A DNA stretch of 64,000 nt from Oscillospiraceae bacterium (GTDB lineage: Bacteria > Bacillota > Clostridia > Oscillospirales > Oscillospiraceae): NCBI GenBank assembly GCA_015068455.1, contig SVKO01000001.1:115815-179814 (forward strand), given 5' to 3'. Below, piece by piece: positions 7,828 through 15,787 of the stretch (positions are counted from its first letter, which is position 1; every line of letters begins with the position of its first letter). Both the position numbers and the translations under genes were made by a program. Under the pieces are notes generated by a model. That model made no database searches. It was not told where the DNA came from and was given only the letters and a program-made list of their open reading frames with translations.

Positions 7828-8502
7828 ATGGAGGCCATTGCCCACATCCGCTCGGCTTTCAAGACGAAATTCGGCATCCCGCGGCAGGCGGGCCTGGTGC
7901 CGGAGCTGCGCGCAAGCGTGGTCTTCGCCCCCGCCTACCGCAATCCGGACGCTTTGCGCGGGCTGGAAGGCTTCTCCCACATCTGGCTGATCTGGGAATT
8001 CTCCGAGGCCGCGCGGGATGCCTGGTCGCCCACGGTGCGGCCGCCCAGGCTGGGCGGCAACACGCGCATGGGCGTCTTCGCCACCCGCGCTCCCTTTCGG
8101 CCCAACCCCATCGGTCTGAGCTGCGTGCGGCTCGAGGCGATCCGGACTGACCCGGAACTGGGGACGGTGCTGGACGTGCTGGGCGCGGACTTGATGGACG
8201 GCACGCCGATCCTGGATATCAAGCCCTATCTTCCCTACTGCGACAGCCATCCCGAGGCGTCCGCCGGGTTTACCGGCGCCCGGGATATGCCCCTGCTGCG
8301 GGTGGACTTCCCGCCTGCGCTGCTGGAGCCCATCGACAAGGATCTGCGGCCCGGCCTGCTGGGCGTGCTCTCCCGCGATCCCCGGCCCCGCTACCAGGAT
8401 GATCCCGACCGTGTCTACGGCATGGCCTTCGGCGGCTGGGAGATCCGCTTCCGGGTGGAGGGGGACGTGCTCACCGTGGTGGAGGCCAAGCCTGACACCT
8501 GA
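7828..8502 (+). CDS. trmO: tRNA (N6-threonylcarbamoyladenosine37-N6)-methyltransferase TrmO
   Basis: This 224-residue protein starts one base after the preceding stop. It shows the TsaA/YaeB/TrmO family signature: FKTKFGIPRQAG near the N-terminus, GFSHIWLIWEF, RMGVFATRAPFRPNPIGLS and DGTPILDIKPYLPYCD. TrmO uses SAM to methylate t6A37 in ANN-decoding tRNAs. The C-terminal part is the usual Firmicute extension. It is probably cotranscribed with the surface protein gene, though functionally unrelated. Confidence 0.92.
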   Translation: MEAIAHIRSAFKTKFGIPRQAGLVPELRASVVFAPAYRNPDALRGLEGFSHIWLIWEFSEAARDAWSPTVRPPRLGGNTRMGVFATRAPFRPNPIGLSCVRLEAIRTDPELGTVLDVLGADLMDGTPILDIKPYLPYCDSHPEASAGFTGARDMPLLRVDFPPALLEPIDKDLRPGLLGVLSRDPRPRYQDDPDRVYGMAFGGWEIRFRVEGDVLTVVEAKPDT

Positions 8503-8537
8503 CAAAAAACCTCCGGCTGAGGCCGGAGGTTTTTTTT
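8503..8537 (+). terminator. Terminator of the trmO transcript
   Basis: A perfect 9-bp stem (ACCTCCGGC/GCCGGAGGT), loop TGAG, preceded by six A and followed by eight T residues. It can work in both directions, also serving the convergent gene. Confidence 0.92.
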
Positions 8538-8549
8538 GTTATCTGTTTG

Positions 8550-9557
8550 TTATGATGCTTGTTTGCGCTCTCTCATGGGCGTCCGCAGCAGCTCATTCAG
8601 AAAGTTCAGGCGATTGAGCCACAAGGCCGCGTCCTGTCCCGGCTGAGGCTGGATCTGCAGATGCTCCACGGTCCATCGGCCGAGGTAGTTGGAAAACTTC
8701 TTCGCCCCGGCGCCGTTGAAGTGCAGGGCATCATACTTCTCCGTGGAGACGTCGGCGCCGATTTTGTCGGCGTCGGCCAGGCAGTCGAGCATCGTCACCC
8801 CGTCAAGGCCGCCCATGATCCGGCACAGCCGCTCCCAATCCGGGGTGCTCAGCCGTTCTACGGGCGTTCGGAACAGCACCAGTTCGATCCCCTCCCTGCG
8901 GCACAGTTCGTAAATCTGCGTCAGGGACTCGATATTCATCTGCCATTTTTCCTCGGTGACGTTCAGGCTCTCGCAGGTGAGATCGCCGCTCGTATATTCG
9001 CCCATCCAGGTGAAGCCCGCCAGGGCGTCCGCGTTATAGCCCCGGAAGTCCTCCTCCGTCAGCTCCGGCCAGCGGTCGTGATAAAAGAACAGCGGAAAAA
9101 GCAGACCCTTCACCGCCTCCGGCTCCGCCGCATGGAAGGTCGCCTGTATGCGGGCCTTGCCCCAGGGCATCTGACCGATGTTGGTTTTCGTGAATTTCTG
9201 GTATCTCTCGAAGCCCAGGCCGGAGCACTCCACAAAGATCACGCCGGGTGACTGGGTCTTGAGGCTCTGCTGAATGTAGGCAAGGGTGATCGCCAGGGTC
9301 TGCTCCGGGCCGGCGTTGACATAGGCCGTCAGTCCGCTGGTCTCCCAGAATGCGGCCGGAGCCACGCCGCAGTAGACCACGGAGGATCCGAAAAACATCA
9401 CGTCAATGCTGTCGCGCGGTTCCTGCAGAAAGTTTCCCCAGGTGGAGCCGGATCGATGCTGCTTCGGTGTGAAGATCCGGTTGGCCCATTCAAGCGAAAG
9501 GAGCAGCACCGCCAGCGCCAGAACAACAGAGATCCATGCTTTGACCCGTTTTTTCAT
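8550..9557 (-). CDS. Membrane-anchored SGNH-hydrolase-like protein
   Basis: The start at 9557 has AGGAGGT 8 nt upstream. The 335-residue product has one N-terminal membrane anchor (VKAWISVVLALAVLLLSLEWA). It then shows an SGNH-type order: DVMFFGSSVVYCGVAP (block I GxS), a mid-region GPEQT-like block, and DALHFNGAGAKKFSNYL near the C-terminus, which resembles the final D-x-x-H block. This fits the DltD/AlgX-like set of extracellular acyl-handling proteins. No dlt or alginate genes are nearby, so the substrate is unknown. Confidence 0.65.
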   Translation of the reverse strand: MKKRVKAWISVVLALAVLLLSLEWANRIFTPKQHRSGSTWGNFLQEPRDSIDVMFFGSSVVYCGVAPAAFWETSGLTAYVNAGPEQTLAITLAYIQQSLKTQSPGVIFVECSGLGFERYQKFTKTNIGQMPWGKARIQATFHAAEPEAVKGLLFPLFFYHDRWPELTEEDFRGYNADALAGFTWMGEYTSGDLTCESLNVTEEKWQMNIESLTQIYELCRREGIELVLFRTPVERLSTPDWERLCRIMGGLDGVTMLDCLADADKIGADVSTEKYDALHFNGAGAKKFSNYLGRWTVEHLQIQPQPGQDAALWLNRLNFLNELLRTPMRERKQAS

Positions 9558-9746
9558 TGGCGCGACCTCCTTGGAACCAGGCCGCCTTGACCCGGCAGCA
9601 CGGCGGGCGCAGCACAACGGGCAGACGCTGCCGCGCCCGCCCGGGCAGGATATGACAGACTGCTGCATCCGCGGCCGGAAAGATTAAAATAGGAACAAGA
9701 ATTCGTTGCCATCGTATTTCTCCCTGTTATGGCGTTTGTATGTTAT

Positions 9747-9775
9747 ATTGTAGCATACCCCAATCCATTTGCCAA
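9747..9775 (-). promoter_or_regulatory. Promoter of the SGNH-like gene
   Basis: TTGGCA, 17 bp, TACAAT on the minus strand, leaving a leader of about 180 nt (9558-9740). No RNA motif was recognised in the leader. Between 9776 and 9951 I see no gene. Confidence 0.65.
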
Positions 9776-9951
9776 TCCCCGTAAACAGGGTTTCTGAATC
9801 ATGGTGGGACATGTAATAAAGTATTCAATAAGCACTTTAAGCACTTTTCGATGCTGCACTAAAAATATTCCGTCCGGTCTCATTCCGCCCGAAGCGCCCG
9901 GGAATGCTCTTCCGCACTCCGGGCGGAAGCCCGTGCACGGCAGCGAGGACC

Positions 9952-10128
9952 TCATCCGGGAACCGGATCTGTCCCGCCCGCCCGGTGCAGCGCGTGCAGC
10001 GACAGCTCCCCCGCCAGCTTGAACAGAGCGTCCGCAAGCGCCTGCTCCAGGCTCACGCCCGCCCGTCGGGCAAGCTCCCGATAAAATGCCGCCGTCGCCG
10101 GATCGAGAATCAGCGTAATGGCCTCCAT
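9952..10128 (-). CDS. Small protein, ribbon-helix-helix-like (possible orphan antitoxin)
   Basis: The start at 10128 has GGGAGG upstream. The 58-residue product begins MEAITLILDPATAAFYRELARRAGVSLEQALADALFKL: a short beta strand followed by two helices, as in RHH DNA-binding proteins and RelB/DinJ-type antitoxins. No toxin gene is adjacent. Assignment is by pattern only. Confidence 0.45.
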   Translation of the reverse strand: MEAITLILDPATAAFYRELARRAGVSLEQALADALFKLAGELSLHALHRAGGTDPVPG

Positions 10129-10187
10129 GCAAGCGCCTCCCATCGTTTTTCCGCGCTACAAAACGCTGCATTATCCTATGCAGACGC

Positions 10188-10217
10188 TTGACAAATGTGA
10201 TAGAATAAATAGGATAT
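10188..10217 (+). promoter_or_regulatory. Possible proS promoter
   Basis: A perfect TTGACA (10188-10193) is followed after 18 bp by GGATAT; an alternative extended -10 (TGATAGAAT) overlaps. No T-box leader is present, so tRNA-responsive control is not evident. Confidence 0.35.
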
Positions 10218-10244
10218 GAATTTTCCGAAAGGATGAAGAAAATC

Positions 10245-11681
10245 ATGGCAAAAGAGATGAAAGTCGAACGAATCACCGACATGGAGAAGGATTTTGCCCA
10301 GTGGTACACCGACGTGTGCACCAAGGCGGAGCTCATCGACTATTCCTCCATCAAGGGCATGTTCATCTATCGCCCCTACGGCTACGCCATCTGGGAAAAC
10401 ATCCAGCGGCTGATGGACATTGAGTTCAAAAAGACCGGCGCTGAAAACGTCTACATGCCCATGCTCATCCCCGAAAGCCTGCTGCAGAAGGAAAAGGACC
10501 ACGTGGAGGGCTTTGCCCCGGAGTGCGCCTGGGTCACCATGGGCGGCAGCGACAAGCTCGAGGAGCGCTACTGCATCCGTCCCACCTCCGAGACCCTGTT
10601 CTGCGAGCACTATAAAAATATCATCCAGTCCCACCGGGACCTGCCCAAGATGTACAACCAGTGGTGCAGCGTGCTGCGCTGGGAGAAGACCTCCCGCCCC
10701 TTCCTGCGCCACCGCGAATTCCTCTGGCAGGAGGGCCACACCATGCACGCCACCGCCGAGGAGGCCATGGAGGAGACCCAGCGCATGCTGAACGTCTACG
10801 CCGACTTCTGCGAAGACGTGCTGGCCATGCCCGTGACCCGGGGCCAGAAGACCGAGAAGGAGAAGTTCAACGGCGCCGAGGCCACCTACACCATCGAGTG
10901 CATGATGCATGACCGCAAGGCCCTGCAGGCCGGCACCTCCCACTACTTCGGCGACGGCTTCGCCCGCGCCTTCGACATCACCTTCACCGACTCCAACAAC
11001 CAGCGGGTCTATCCGCACCAGACCTCCTGGGGCGTGTCCACCCGTCTGATCGGCGGCATCATCATGACCCACGGCGACAACAACGGCCTGGTGCTGCCCC
11101 CGAAGATCGCTCCCATCCAGGTCATCGTGGTGCCCGTGGCGGCCCACAAGCCCGGCGTCACCGAGGCGGCCGCGCAGCTGCGCGACGCGCTGGCCGAAGC
11201 CGGCCTGCGGGTGAAGCTGGACGACTCCGACAACAGCCTCGGCTGGAAATGCGCCCAGTGGGAGATGAAGGGCGTGCCCCTGCGCGTGGAGATCGGCCCC
11301 CGCGACATCGAAAACGGCCAGTGCTGCATGGTGCGCCGCGACAACCGCGAGAAGAGCTTCGTGGCCGTCGCCGACGCCGCCGAGAGCGCCAAGGCGCTGC
11401 TGGAGCAGGTGCACAAGAGCCTGTACGAGCGCGCCCTGAAAAACCGCGAGGAGAACACCTACGTGGCCCACTCCCTGGAAGAGGCCAAGGCCCTGCAGGA
11501 CGAGCACGGCGGCTTCATCAAGACCATGTGGTGCGAGGATCCCGAATGCGAGAAGCGCATGAAGGACGAGGCCGGCATGTCCTCGCGCTGCATGCCCTTT
11601 GCCCAGGAGCACCTGGGAGACGTCTGCGCCATCTGCGGCAAACCCGCCAGGAAGATGATCTACTGGGGCGTCGCCTACTGA
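10245..11681 (+). CDS. proS: Prolyl-tRNA synthetase, archaeal/eukaryote-like (type 3)
   Basis: Starting at the second ATG (10245) gives AAAGGA a workable 12-nt spacing; the first ATG (10233) abuts it. The product has 478 residues. Class II motifs are visible: [17 protein letters not shown] (motif 1 area), [12 protein letters not shown] and [22 protein letters not shown] (motif 2), then [14 protein letters not shown] and [20 protein letters not shown] (motif 3). An anticodon-binding domain follows (IQVIVVPV...), and a C-terminal zinc-binding tail contains CEDPECEKR and [10 protein letters not shown]. There is no bacterial editing INS domain, as expected for this form. It charges tRNA-Pro. Confidence 0.95.
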   Translation: MAKEMKVERITDMEKDFAQWYTDVCTKAELIDYSSIKGMFIYRPYGYAIWENIQRLMDIEFKKTGAENVYMPMLIPESLLQKEKDHVEGFAPECAWVTMGGSDKLEERYCIRPTSETLFCEHYKNIIQSHRDLPKMYNQWCSVLRWEKTSRPFLRHREFLWQEGHTMHATAEEAMEETQRMLNVYADFCEDVLAMPVTRGQKTEKEKFNGAEATYTIECMMHDRKALQAGTSHYFGDGFARAFDITFTDSNNQRVYPHQTSWGVSTRLIGGIIMTHGDNNGLVLPPKIAPIQVIVVPVAAHKPGVTEAAAQLRDALAEAGLRVKLDDSDNSLGWKCAQWEMKGVPLRVEIGPRDIENGQCCMVRRDNREKSFVAVADAAESAKALLEQVHKSLYERALKNREENTYVAHSLEEAKALQDEHGGFIKTMWCEDPECEKRMKDEAGMSSRCMPFAQEHLGDVCAICGKPARKMIYWGVAY

Positions 11682-11682
11682 G

Positions 11683-11907
11683 ATGCGGCACTACGCCTTT
11701 TTCCAGAACCGGGAGTGCGAGTTCTTCCCCTGCCATCGCACGGACGATCCGGAGAAGTTCAACTGCCTGTTCTGCTTCTGTCCGCTGTACCACACGGACT
11801 GCGGAGGAAACTGCACTTATCACGACGGCGTGAAGGACTGCTCCGCCTGCCTGTACCCCCACGAGCCGGCGCACTACGACGAAATCTGCGCCCGCTTAAA
11901 GCCATAA
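11683..11907 (+). CDS. Cysteine-rich small domain protein
   Basis: The 74-residue product starts 1 nt after proS. It has nine cysteines in a pattern matching the cysteine-rich small domain family (PF04071-like): YAFFQNRECEFFPCH, NCLFCFCPLYH, CGGNCTYHDGVKDCSACLYPH. The residues probably bind zinc or an iron-sulfur cluster. Stand-alone and fusion forms occur near corrinoid genes in other anaerobes, but nothing here links it to cobalamin. It is cotranscribed with proS. Confidence 0.8.
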   Translation: MRHYAFFQNRECEFFPCHRTDDPEKFNCLFCFCPLYHTDCGGNCTYHDGVKDCSACLYPHEPAHYDEICARLKP

Positions 11908-11911
11908 ACCG

Positions 11912-11945
11912 CACCCCCTGCGACGCCTCGCAGGGGGTGTTTTTT
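11912..11945 (+). terminator. Terminator of the proS operon
   Basis: A perfect 12-bp stem (CACCCCCTGCGA arm), loop CGCC, then six T residues. Confidence 0.93.
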
Positions 11946-11953
11946 CGCCCGGA

Positions 11954-11981
11954 TTGACATTTTCTTTCCCCGTGATACAAT
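11954..11981 (+). promoter_or_regulatory. Promoter of the 12144 gene
   Basis: TTGACA, 16 bp, TACAAT. The palindromic repeats at 12003-12114 would lie in the 5' untranslated region. Confidence 0.75.
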
Positions 11982-12002
11982 GGAAAAAACACCCCGAACC
12001 CG

Positions 12003-12114
12003 GCAACACACAGAACCGTCCCCCGGGTTACGCGTGGACTATCTGTAACACAGGGAACGGTTCCGTGTGTTGCGACGAACATATGATATAACACAGAGAA
12101 CCGTCCCCTGTGTT
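12003..12114. repeat. REP-like palindromes with the core GAACCGTCCC
   Basis: 12003-12073 is a near-perfect inverted repeat (GCAACACACAGAACCGTCCC against its complement). 12090-12114 is a smaller palindrome (AACACAG...CTGTGTT) with the same GAACCGTCCCC core. Such ACACAG-GGGACGGTTC sequences are typical of REP/RAYT-type elements. No transposase gene is present here. Confidence 0.7.
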
Positions 12115-12143
12115 CCACTCTGACGCACTGAGGTGAGATGTCC

Positions 12144-12545
12144 ATGTGCAAACTGTTTCAACGCATTCGCTCCTTTTTTCAGCGCCAAGCCCCGCAGCGC
12201 GTACCTGTGCGGCCAAAACCCTCCTGGCCAGAAATCGTGGAGCTCATGTATGACAAGGGCTTGTCATTTCCAGTGTATGATGTGGTCAAAGTCGTTTACA
12301 GCCCGGATAAGAAAAAGAGACTGGTCCTGTTAAAGAGCAAAAACCATGGGTTCTATAAATACCAGTTTGAGTACATTTATTCGTTTGTCGAAGACGAGTG
12401 GGCGTACGTTTCAGATCAACCGGACGCGCTTCCCGGTGTGTGGATGAGTTTTGGGAACCCCGGCAATTCCTTATTCGGAACAGAGCAAGAGGCATGGAAT
12501 GAGGCTACTGGATCGACGGCATACAAACGCTGCTTTGAAGGATAG
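12144..12545 (+). CDS. Hypothetical protein between REP-like palindromes
   Basis: Choosing the ATG at 12144 places AGGTG 8 nt upstream; an ATG at 12138 is too close. The 133-residue protein has no signal peptide. After a basic N-terminus (KLFQRIRSFFQR) comes a compact alpha/beta region: YDVVKVVYSPDKKKRLVLLKS, KYQFEYIYSFVEDEWAYVSDQ, then WMSFGNPGNSLFGTEQEAWNEA. Size and composition resemble immunity proteins, but I cannot place the family. It is bracketed on both sides by palindromes sharing one core and has lower GC than its neighbours, consistent with acquisition. Confidence 0.55.
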   Translation: MCKLFQRIRSFFQRQAPQRVPVRPKPSWPEIVELMYDKGLSFPVYDVVKVVYSPDKKKRLVLLKSKNHGFYKYQFEYIYSFVEDEWAYVSDQPDALPGVWMSFGNPGNSLFGTEQEAWNEATGSTAYKRCFEG

Positions 12546-12576
12546 CTTTCGTCCGCAGCTCCGAACAATCCAGGAG

Positions 12577-12630
12577 GACAGGGGACGGATCTCTGTCTTG
12601 ACGGATAAAGACACAGAACCGTCCCCCGTC
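12577..12630. repeat. REP-like palindrome, right flank of the 12144 gene
   Basis: GACAGGGGACGG (12577) pairs with CCGTCCCCCGTC (12619-12630), with the same core as the left-hand palindromes. Confidence 0.65.
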
Positions 12631-12636
12631 TTCACG

Positions 12637-12787
12637 CCGTAGGGGCGGATGCCCACATCCGCCCGGCACACGAACAGACCGAATATAAAAAATGAAAGCG
12701 AATTCGTAAAAAGCTGCGAATTCGCCTGACATTATTCTTTCTTTGTTGTTTTGTCACGCGGGCGGATGTGGGCATCCGCCCCTACGG
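12637..12787. repeat. 151-bp MITE-like element with perfect 29-bp inverted ends
   Basis: The ends 12637-12665 and 12759-12787 are exact reverse complements over 29 nt (CCGTAGGGGCGGATGCCCAC at the outer left end). Each arm also folds on itself (GGGCGGATG / CATCCGCCC). The 93-bp centre is AT-rich and holds a GCGAATTCG-type hairpin. There is no coding content. Confidence 0.8.
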
Positions 12788-12885
12788 GAGCGCAATAATT
12801 CTTCATGCCGCAAAGTTGCGGATTGATGCCGGGAACGGCGTTTGAACGGCGGTCCGGTCACAGGGCCGTCCTCTGGTTTCGCAAT

Positions 12886-12913
12886 TTGACAAACCCGTAG
12901 TCTGTGATAAAAT
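12886..12913 (+). promoter_or_regulatory. Promoter of azlCD
   Basis: TTGACA, 16 bp, TAAAAT, about 60 bp before azlC. Confidence 0.8.
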
Positions 12914-12976
12914 GGACAAAAAGACCGAATCCGTTTGACGCTCCCTCCCATGCAGCCGGGAACCCCCTCTCTCCTT

Positions 12977-13663
12977 ATGAAGCAAGCCTTTCTCTATTCT
13001 CTGAAAAAAAGTCTCCCCGTGCTCGTTTCGTTCATTCCGGTGGGCCTGGCCTACGGCATCCTCATGCAGACCTCCGGCTACAACTGGATCTGGACGGCCG
13101 GCACGTGCGTTTCCGTGTTTGCCGGGTCGCTCCAGTTTTTGATGGTGTCGTTTTTCGCCGGCGGCGTCTCCCTGCTGACCGTGGCAGCCATGGCCCTGCT
13201 GCTCAACAGCCGCCACATCTTCTACGGCATCCCCTTCATTGAAAAATGGCGCGGCTACGGCCCCTGGAAATATTTCCTGATCCATGCTCTGCCGGACGAG
13301 ACCTTCTCCCTGCACATCGCCAATGATTTTGACGACGGCAACGAACGCCACAAAAAATACACCTACGTGTTCAGCGCCGCCCTGGTGTTCCTGTACTGGA
13401 CGATTTCCAGTGTTGCGGGCGCTCTGATCGGCCGGCTCATCCGCTTCAACACCGAAGGCATCGACTTCGCGCTGACCGCCCTGTTCATCGTCATCCTGCT
13501 CGAGCAGCTCCGGGGCCGGGATGCCCGCATCCCCGCGCTGATCGCGCTGTGCTCTTCACTCACCTGTCTGGTCCTGCTGGGGCCGGACCGCTTCATTCTG
13601 CCGTCGCTGATGGTCACCGTCGCGCTTTTGCTGGTCCTGCAGCAGCGCAGAAAGGAGGCGTAA
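12977..13663 (+). CDS. azlC: AzlC-family branched-chain amino acid exporter, large subunit
   Basis: From the ATG at 12977 the product has 228 residues, the usual AzlC length; an in-frame ATG at 12950 is possible and neither has a clear SD site. Signature regions are SFIPVGLAYGIL, FAGSLQFLMVSF and LLNSRHIFYGIPF, with about six membrane segments. AzlC works with the small AzlD protein to export branched-chain amino acids or analogues. The AzlD gene follows after one base. Confidence 0.88.
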   Translation: MKQAFLYSLKKSLPVLVSFIPVGLAYGILMQTSGYNWIWTAGTCVSVFAGSLQFLMVSFFAGGVSLLTVAAMALLLNSRHIFYGIPFIEKWRGYGPWKYFLIHALPDETFSLHIANDFDDGNERHKKYTYVFSAALVFLYWTISSVAGALIGRLIRFNTEGIDFALTALFIVILLEQLRGRDARIPALIALCSSLTCLVLLGPDRFILPSLMVTVALLLVLQQRRKEA

Positions 13664-13664
13664 C

Positions 13665-13988
13665 ATGGGCGTGAATGTTCCCCGAACCCTTGCCGTCATT
13701 GCCGTCTGCGCCGTCTGCACCCTCCTGGAGCGGGCCCTGCCCTTCCTCATTTTCCGGGGCCGGGAGGTGCCGAAGGTCGTCAAAAATCTTGGCGCAGCCC
13801 TGCCGGCGGCCATCATCACCACCCTGATCGTCTACTGCCTGCGCTCCTACGCGGCCTCTGCCGCAATCATCCCCCAGCTCATCGCCTGCGCCGTTACCGT
13901 CGTCCTGCACCTGTGGCGGCGCAATTCCTTCCTCAGCATCTTCGGCGGCACCGCCGTGTGCATGCTGCTGACGCAGTTCGTATTCTGA
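13665..13988 (+). CDS. azlD: AzlD-family branched-chain amino acid transporter small subunit
   Basis: AAGGAGG overlaps the end of azlC and the ATG begins one base after its stop. The 107-residue protein has four hydrophobic segments and the AzlD signatures LERALPFLIFRGREVPK and LGAALPAAIITTLIVYCLR. It is the partner of AzlC. Confidence 0.88.
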   Translation: MGVNVPRTLAVIAVCAVCTLLERALPFLIFRGREVPKVVKNLGAALPAAIITTLIVYCLRSYAASAAIIPQLIACAVTVVLHLWRRNSFLSIFGGTAVCMLLTQFVF

Positions 13989-14000
13989 TCCGCAAAAAAA

Positions 14001-14025
14001 CACCCCCGTCCCCCGGACGGGGGTG
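14001..14025. terminator. Hairpin after azlD
   Basis: A perfect 11-bp GC stem (CACCCCCGTCC arm), loop CCC. It has no T-run on the plus strand; a run of seven A before it gives one on the minus strand. Confidence 0.6.
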
Positions 14026-14047
14026 CAGATTCGCTGTGTTCAACCGC

Positions 14048-14076
14048 TTGCAAACGCCGGGGGTATATGCTACAAT
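14048..14076 (+). promoter_or_regulatory. Promoter of the YwaF-like gene
   Basis: TTGCAA, 17 bp, TACAAT, 40 bp upstream of the start. Confidence 0.8.
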
Positions 14077-14115
14077 ATACGACACAAAAGCCAAACTGTA
14101 CGAAAAGAGAGATCA

Positions 14116-14889
14116 ATGATGGACAAACTGATCCTGTCGCCCTTCAACGGGCTGTTTTTTGCGCTTTTTGCCGCGTTTGCGGCTGTTTTTCTGATCCTGA
14201 GCCTGATCATGCGCCGCTGCTCCGACAAAACCCGCCGCGGCACCCTGGCCGGACTGATGCTCTTCACCCTGGCGGTGTTCGTCTGGTATAAAATCATGCT
14301 TTCGCTGGACGCGCCCTATTCCGCCCTGTGCACGGCGGCGGGCAAGGGCGGCTTCAACTGGTGGGGGGAACTGCCCCTGCAGCTGTGCAACATCAATATG
14401 ATCCTCATCCCCGTGGGCGTGCTGACCAAAAAGCGCCCCCTCATGAGCTTCAGCTTCTTCCTCGGGCCCCTGGGCGCCGCCATGGCGCTGATGATGCCCG
14501 GCGTGGGCTTTGAGAACTGCAGCGTCCTCCTGCCCCGGATGATCGGCTATTACTTCACCCACTTCATGGTCTTCTTCGGTGCCCTGGCCCTGTGGGGCTT
14601 CGGCATCTACCGGCCCACCTTCCGGGACATCCTGCCGGCGCTGATCAGCACGGTCGTGCTGAGCTTTGTGATCTTCCTGATCAACATGGCGTTCCGCAGG
14701 CTCGGCCTCAATCCCTTCTCCAATTACTTTTACAACGTGGAGACCGAAGGCAATCCGATCCTGGAGATCTTCCACCGCATCCTGCCCTATCCCTTCGTTT
14801 TCTCGATCCCATGCCTTGGGATCCTGATCCCCTATATGCTGATCGTCACCGGCCTGTTCCAGATCGGCGGCAGGCGCAAAAAGAAATAA
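14116..14889 (+). CDS. YwaF-family (TMEM164-like) integral membrane protein
   Basis: The product has 257 residues with six to seven membrane segments. The motif WWGELPLQLCNINMILIPVGV is the family hallmark (ELPLHLC-x-xN), and HFMVFFGALALWGFGIYRP and NPILEIFHRILPYPFVFSIP are further conserved regions. Bacterial function is not established. It has its own promoter, and its 3' end overlaps a small convergent gene by 58 nt. Confidence 0.8.
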   Translation: MMDKLILSPFNGLFFALFAAFAAVFLILSLIMRRCSDKTRRGTLAGLMLFTLAVFVWYKIMLSLDAPYSALCTAAGKGGFNWWGELPLQLCNINMILIPVGVLTKKRPLMSFSFFLGPLGAAMALMMPGVGFENCSVLLPRMIGYYFTHFMVFFGALALWGFGIYRPTFRDILPALISTVVLSFVIFLINMAFRRLGLNPFSNYFYNVETEGNPILEIFHRILPYPFVFSIPCLGILIPYMLIVTGLFQIGGRRKKK

Positions 14890-15065
14890 GAAAAAGGCGA
14901 AGCGTCGAGGTCCTCCTCCGGCTTCGCCTTTTTGCGTTTGTAGATTTTTCCGCTCTCGATTTTGCGGCTGACGGGCTTGCAATCGCCCCAGTCGCTGCGC
15001 CTGCGCCGATCCAGTTCCCGGCGCTTTTTCTTGGAGAGCTTCTCATAGGGGATGAATTTTTCCAT
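14832..15065 (-). CDS. Small basic conserved protein
   Basis: The start at 15065 follows AGGAG. The 77-residue product begins MEKFIPYEKLSKKKRRELDRRRRSDWGD, then PVSRKIESGKIYKRKKAK. It is a strongly Arg/Lys-rich small protein of a type common in clostridia, function unknown and possibly nucleic-acid binding. The last 20-25 codons run through the terminator hairpin of the convergent YwaF-like gene and into that gene, so the native C-terminus is an extension beyond the usual family core. Confidence 0.65.
   Translation of the reverse strand: MEKFIPYEKLSKKKRRELDRRRRSDWGDCKPVSRKIESGKIYKRKKAKPEEDLDASPFSYFFLRLPPIWNRPVTISI
14891..14933. terminator. Bidirectional-looking terminator inside the small basic gene's 3' part
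   Basis: AAAAAGGCGAAG (14891-14902) pairs with CTTCGCCTTTTT (14922-14933), ending in five T on either strand. It terminates the YwaF-like gene and is translated in the convergent gene. Confidence 0.75.
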
Positions 15066-15078
15066 GGGTCGCTCCTTT

Positions 15079-15651
15079 CTATGCGATTCCGCTGACAACG
15101 ATCCTGATTCCGATGGCAATGAGGATCACGCCGCCCAGAATGGCCGCCTTGCCCGACAGGGCGCGGCTGCCCCGCTTGCCTGCGTACAGGCCGCCCCAGC
15201 AGATGACAAAGGTCACCGCGCCGATGATGACGGACTTCAAAAGCGCCATGGGCCACTGGTGATCCGCGATGACAAAGCCCACGCTCAGCGCGTCGATGGA
15301 GGTGGCCACGCCCTGGCCCAGCAGGGCCAGCGTGCCCACGGCGGGCTGCTCCCCGCCGGTGTGGCGGACGCCCTCCCAGAGCATTTTCCCGCCGATCCAC
15401 ACAAGCAGCGCCAGCGCGATCCAGGGCGTCACGGCGAACAGGGCCGTCACCCGGCTGGCCAGAGTGTGGACGCACAGCCAGCCGATCAGAGGCATGGCGA
15501 TCTGGAACAGCGCAAAGACGCCTGCGATGGCGCTCCCCCGGACGAAGCCCATTTTCGGCTCCTTGAGAGCGTTGGCAATGGAGGCAGAGAACGCGTCCAT
15601 GGCCAGTCCGGCCCCCAGGATCGCGCTTTCCAAAAAGAAACTCCAGCTCAT
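15079..15651 (-). CDS. mntP: MntP-family manganese efflux pump
   Basis: The start at 15651 follows GGAGGT. The product has 190 residues and six membrane segments, the standard MntP length. Visible motifs include GAGLAMDAFSASIANAL (TM1 with the conserved Asp) and GQGVATSIDALSVGFVIAD (TM4 Asp), the paired acidic residues needed for Mn(II) export. I saw no yybP-ykoY riboswitch in the short upstream region. It lies 13 bp downstream of the small basic gene's start, on the same strand, and is probably read first in a two-gene unit. Confidence 0.88.
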   Translation of the reverse strand: MSWSFFLESAILGAGLAMDAFSASIANALKEPKMGFVRGSAIAGVFALFQIAMPLIGWLCVHTLASRVTALFAVTPWIALALLVWIGGKMLWEGVRHTGGEQPAVGTLALLGQGVATSIDALSVGFVIADHQWPMALLKSVIIGAVTFVICWGGLYAGKRGSRALSGKAAILGGVILIAIGIRIVVSGIA

Positions 15652-15721
15652 GCATCCACCTCCGTGATCATTCTCACCACAGAAGATACCATATGCCGCC
15701 CCGTTCGTCAACAAAAATCCC

Positions 15722-15750
15722 GTGCAAAAAGGCGCGATCTGTGGTACACT
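15722..15750 (+). promoter_or_regulatory. Promoter of the dipeptidase gene
   Basis: GTGCAA, 17 bp, TACACT, 37 bp upstream of the start codon. Confidence 0.55.
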
Positions 15751-15787
15751 GATCATGTCCCGGAATGAACGCATTGGAGAAACGAAC

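Noticed and set aside
10120..10244. T-box leader before proS
   Set aside because: The distance from any promoter is too short and there is no AGGGTGG-type T-box sequence or terminator/antiterminator pair.
15652..15720. yybP-ykoY manganese riboswitch before mntP
   Set aside because: The upstream stretch is only about 70 nt and I could not find the conserved loops.
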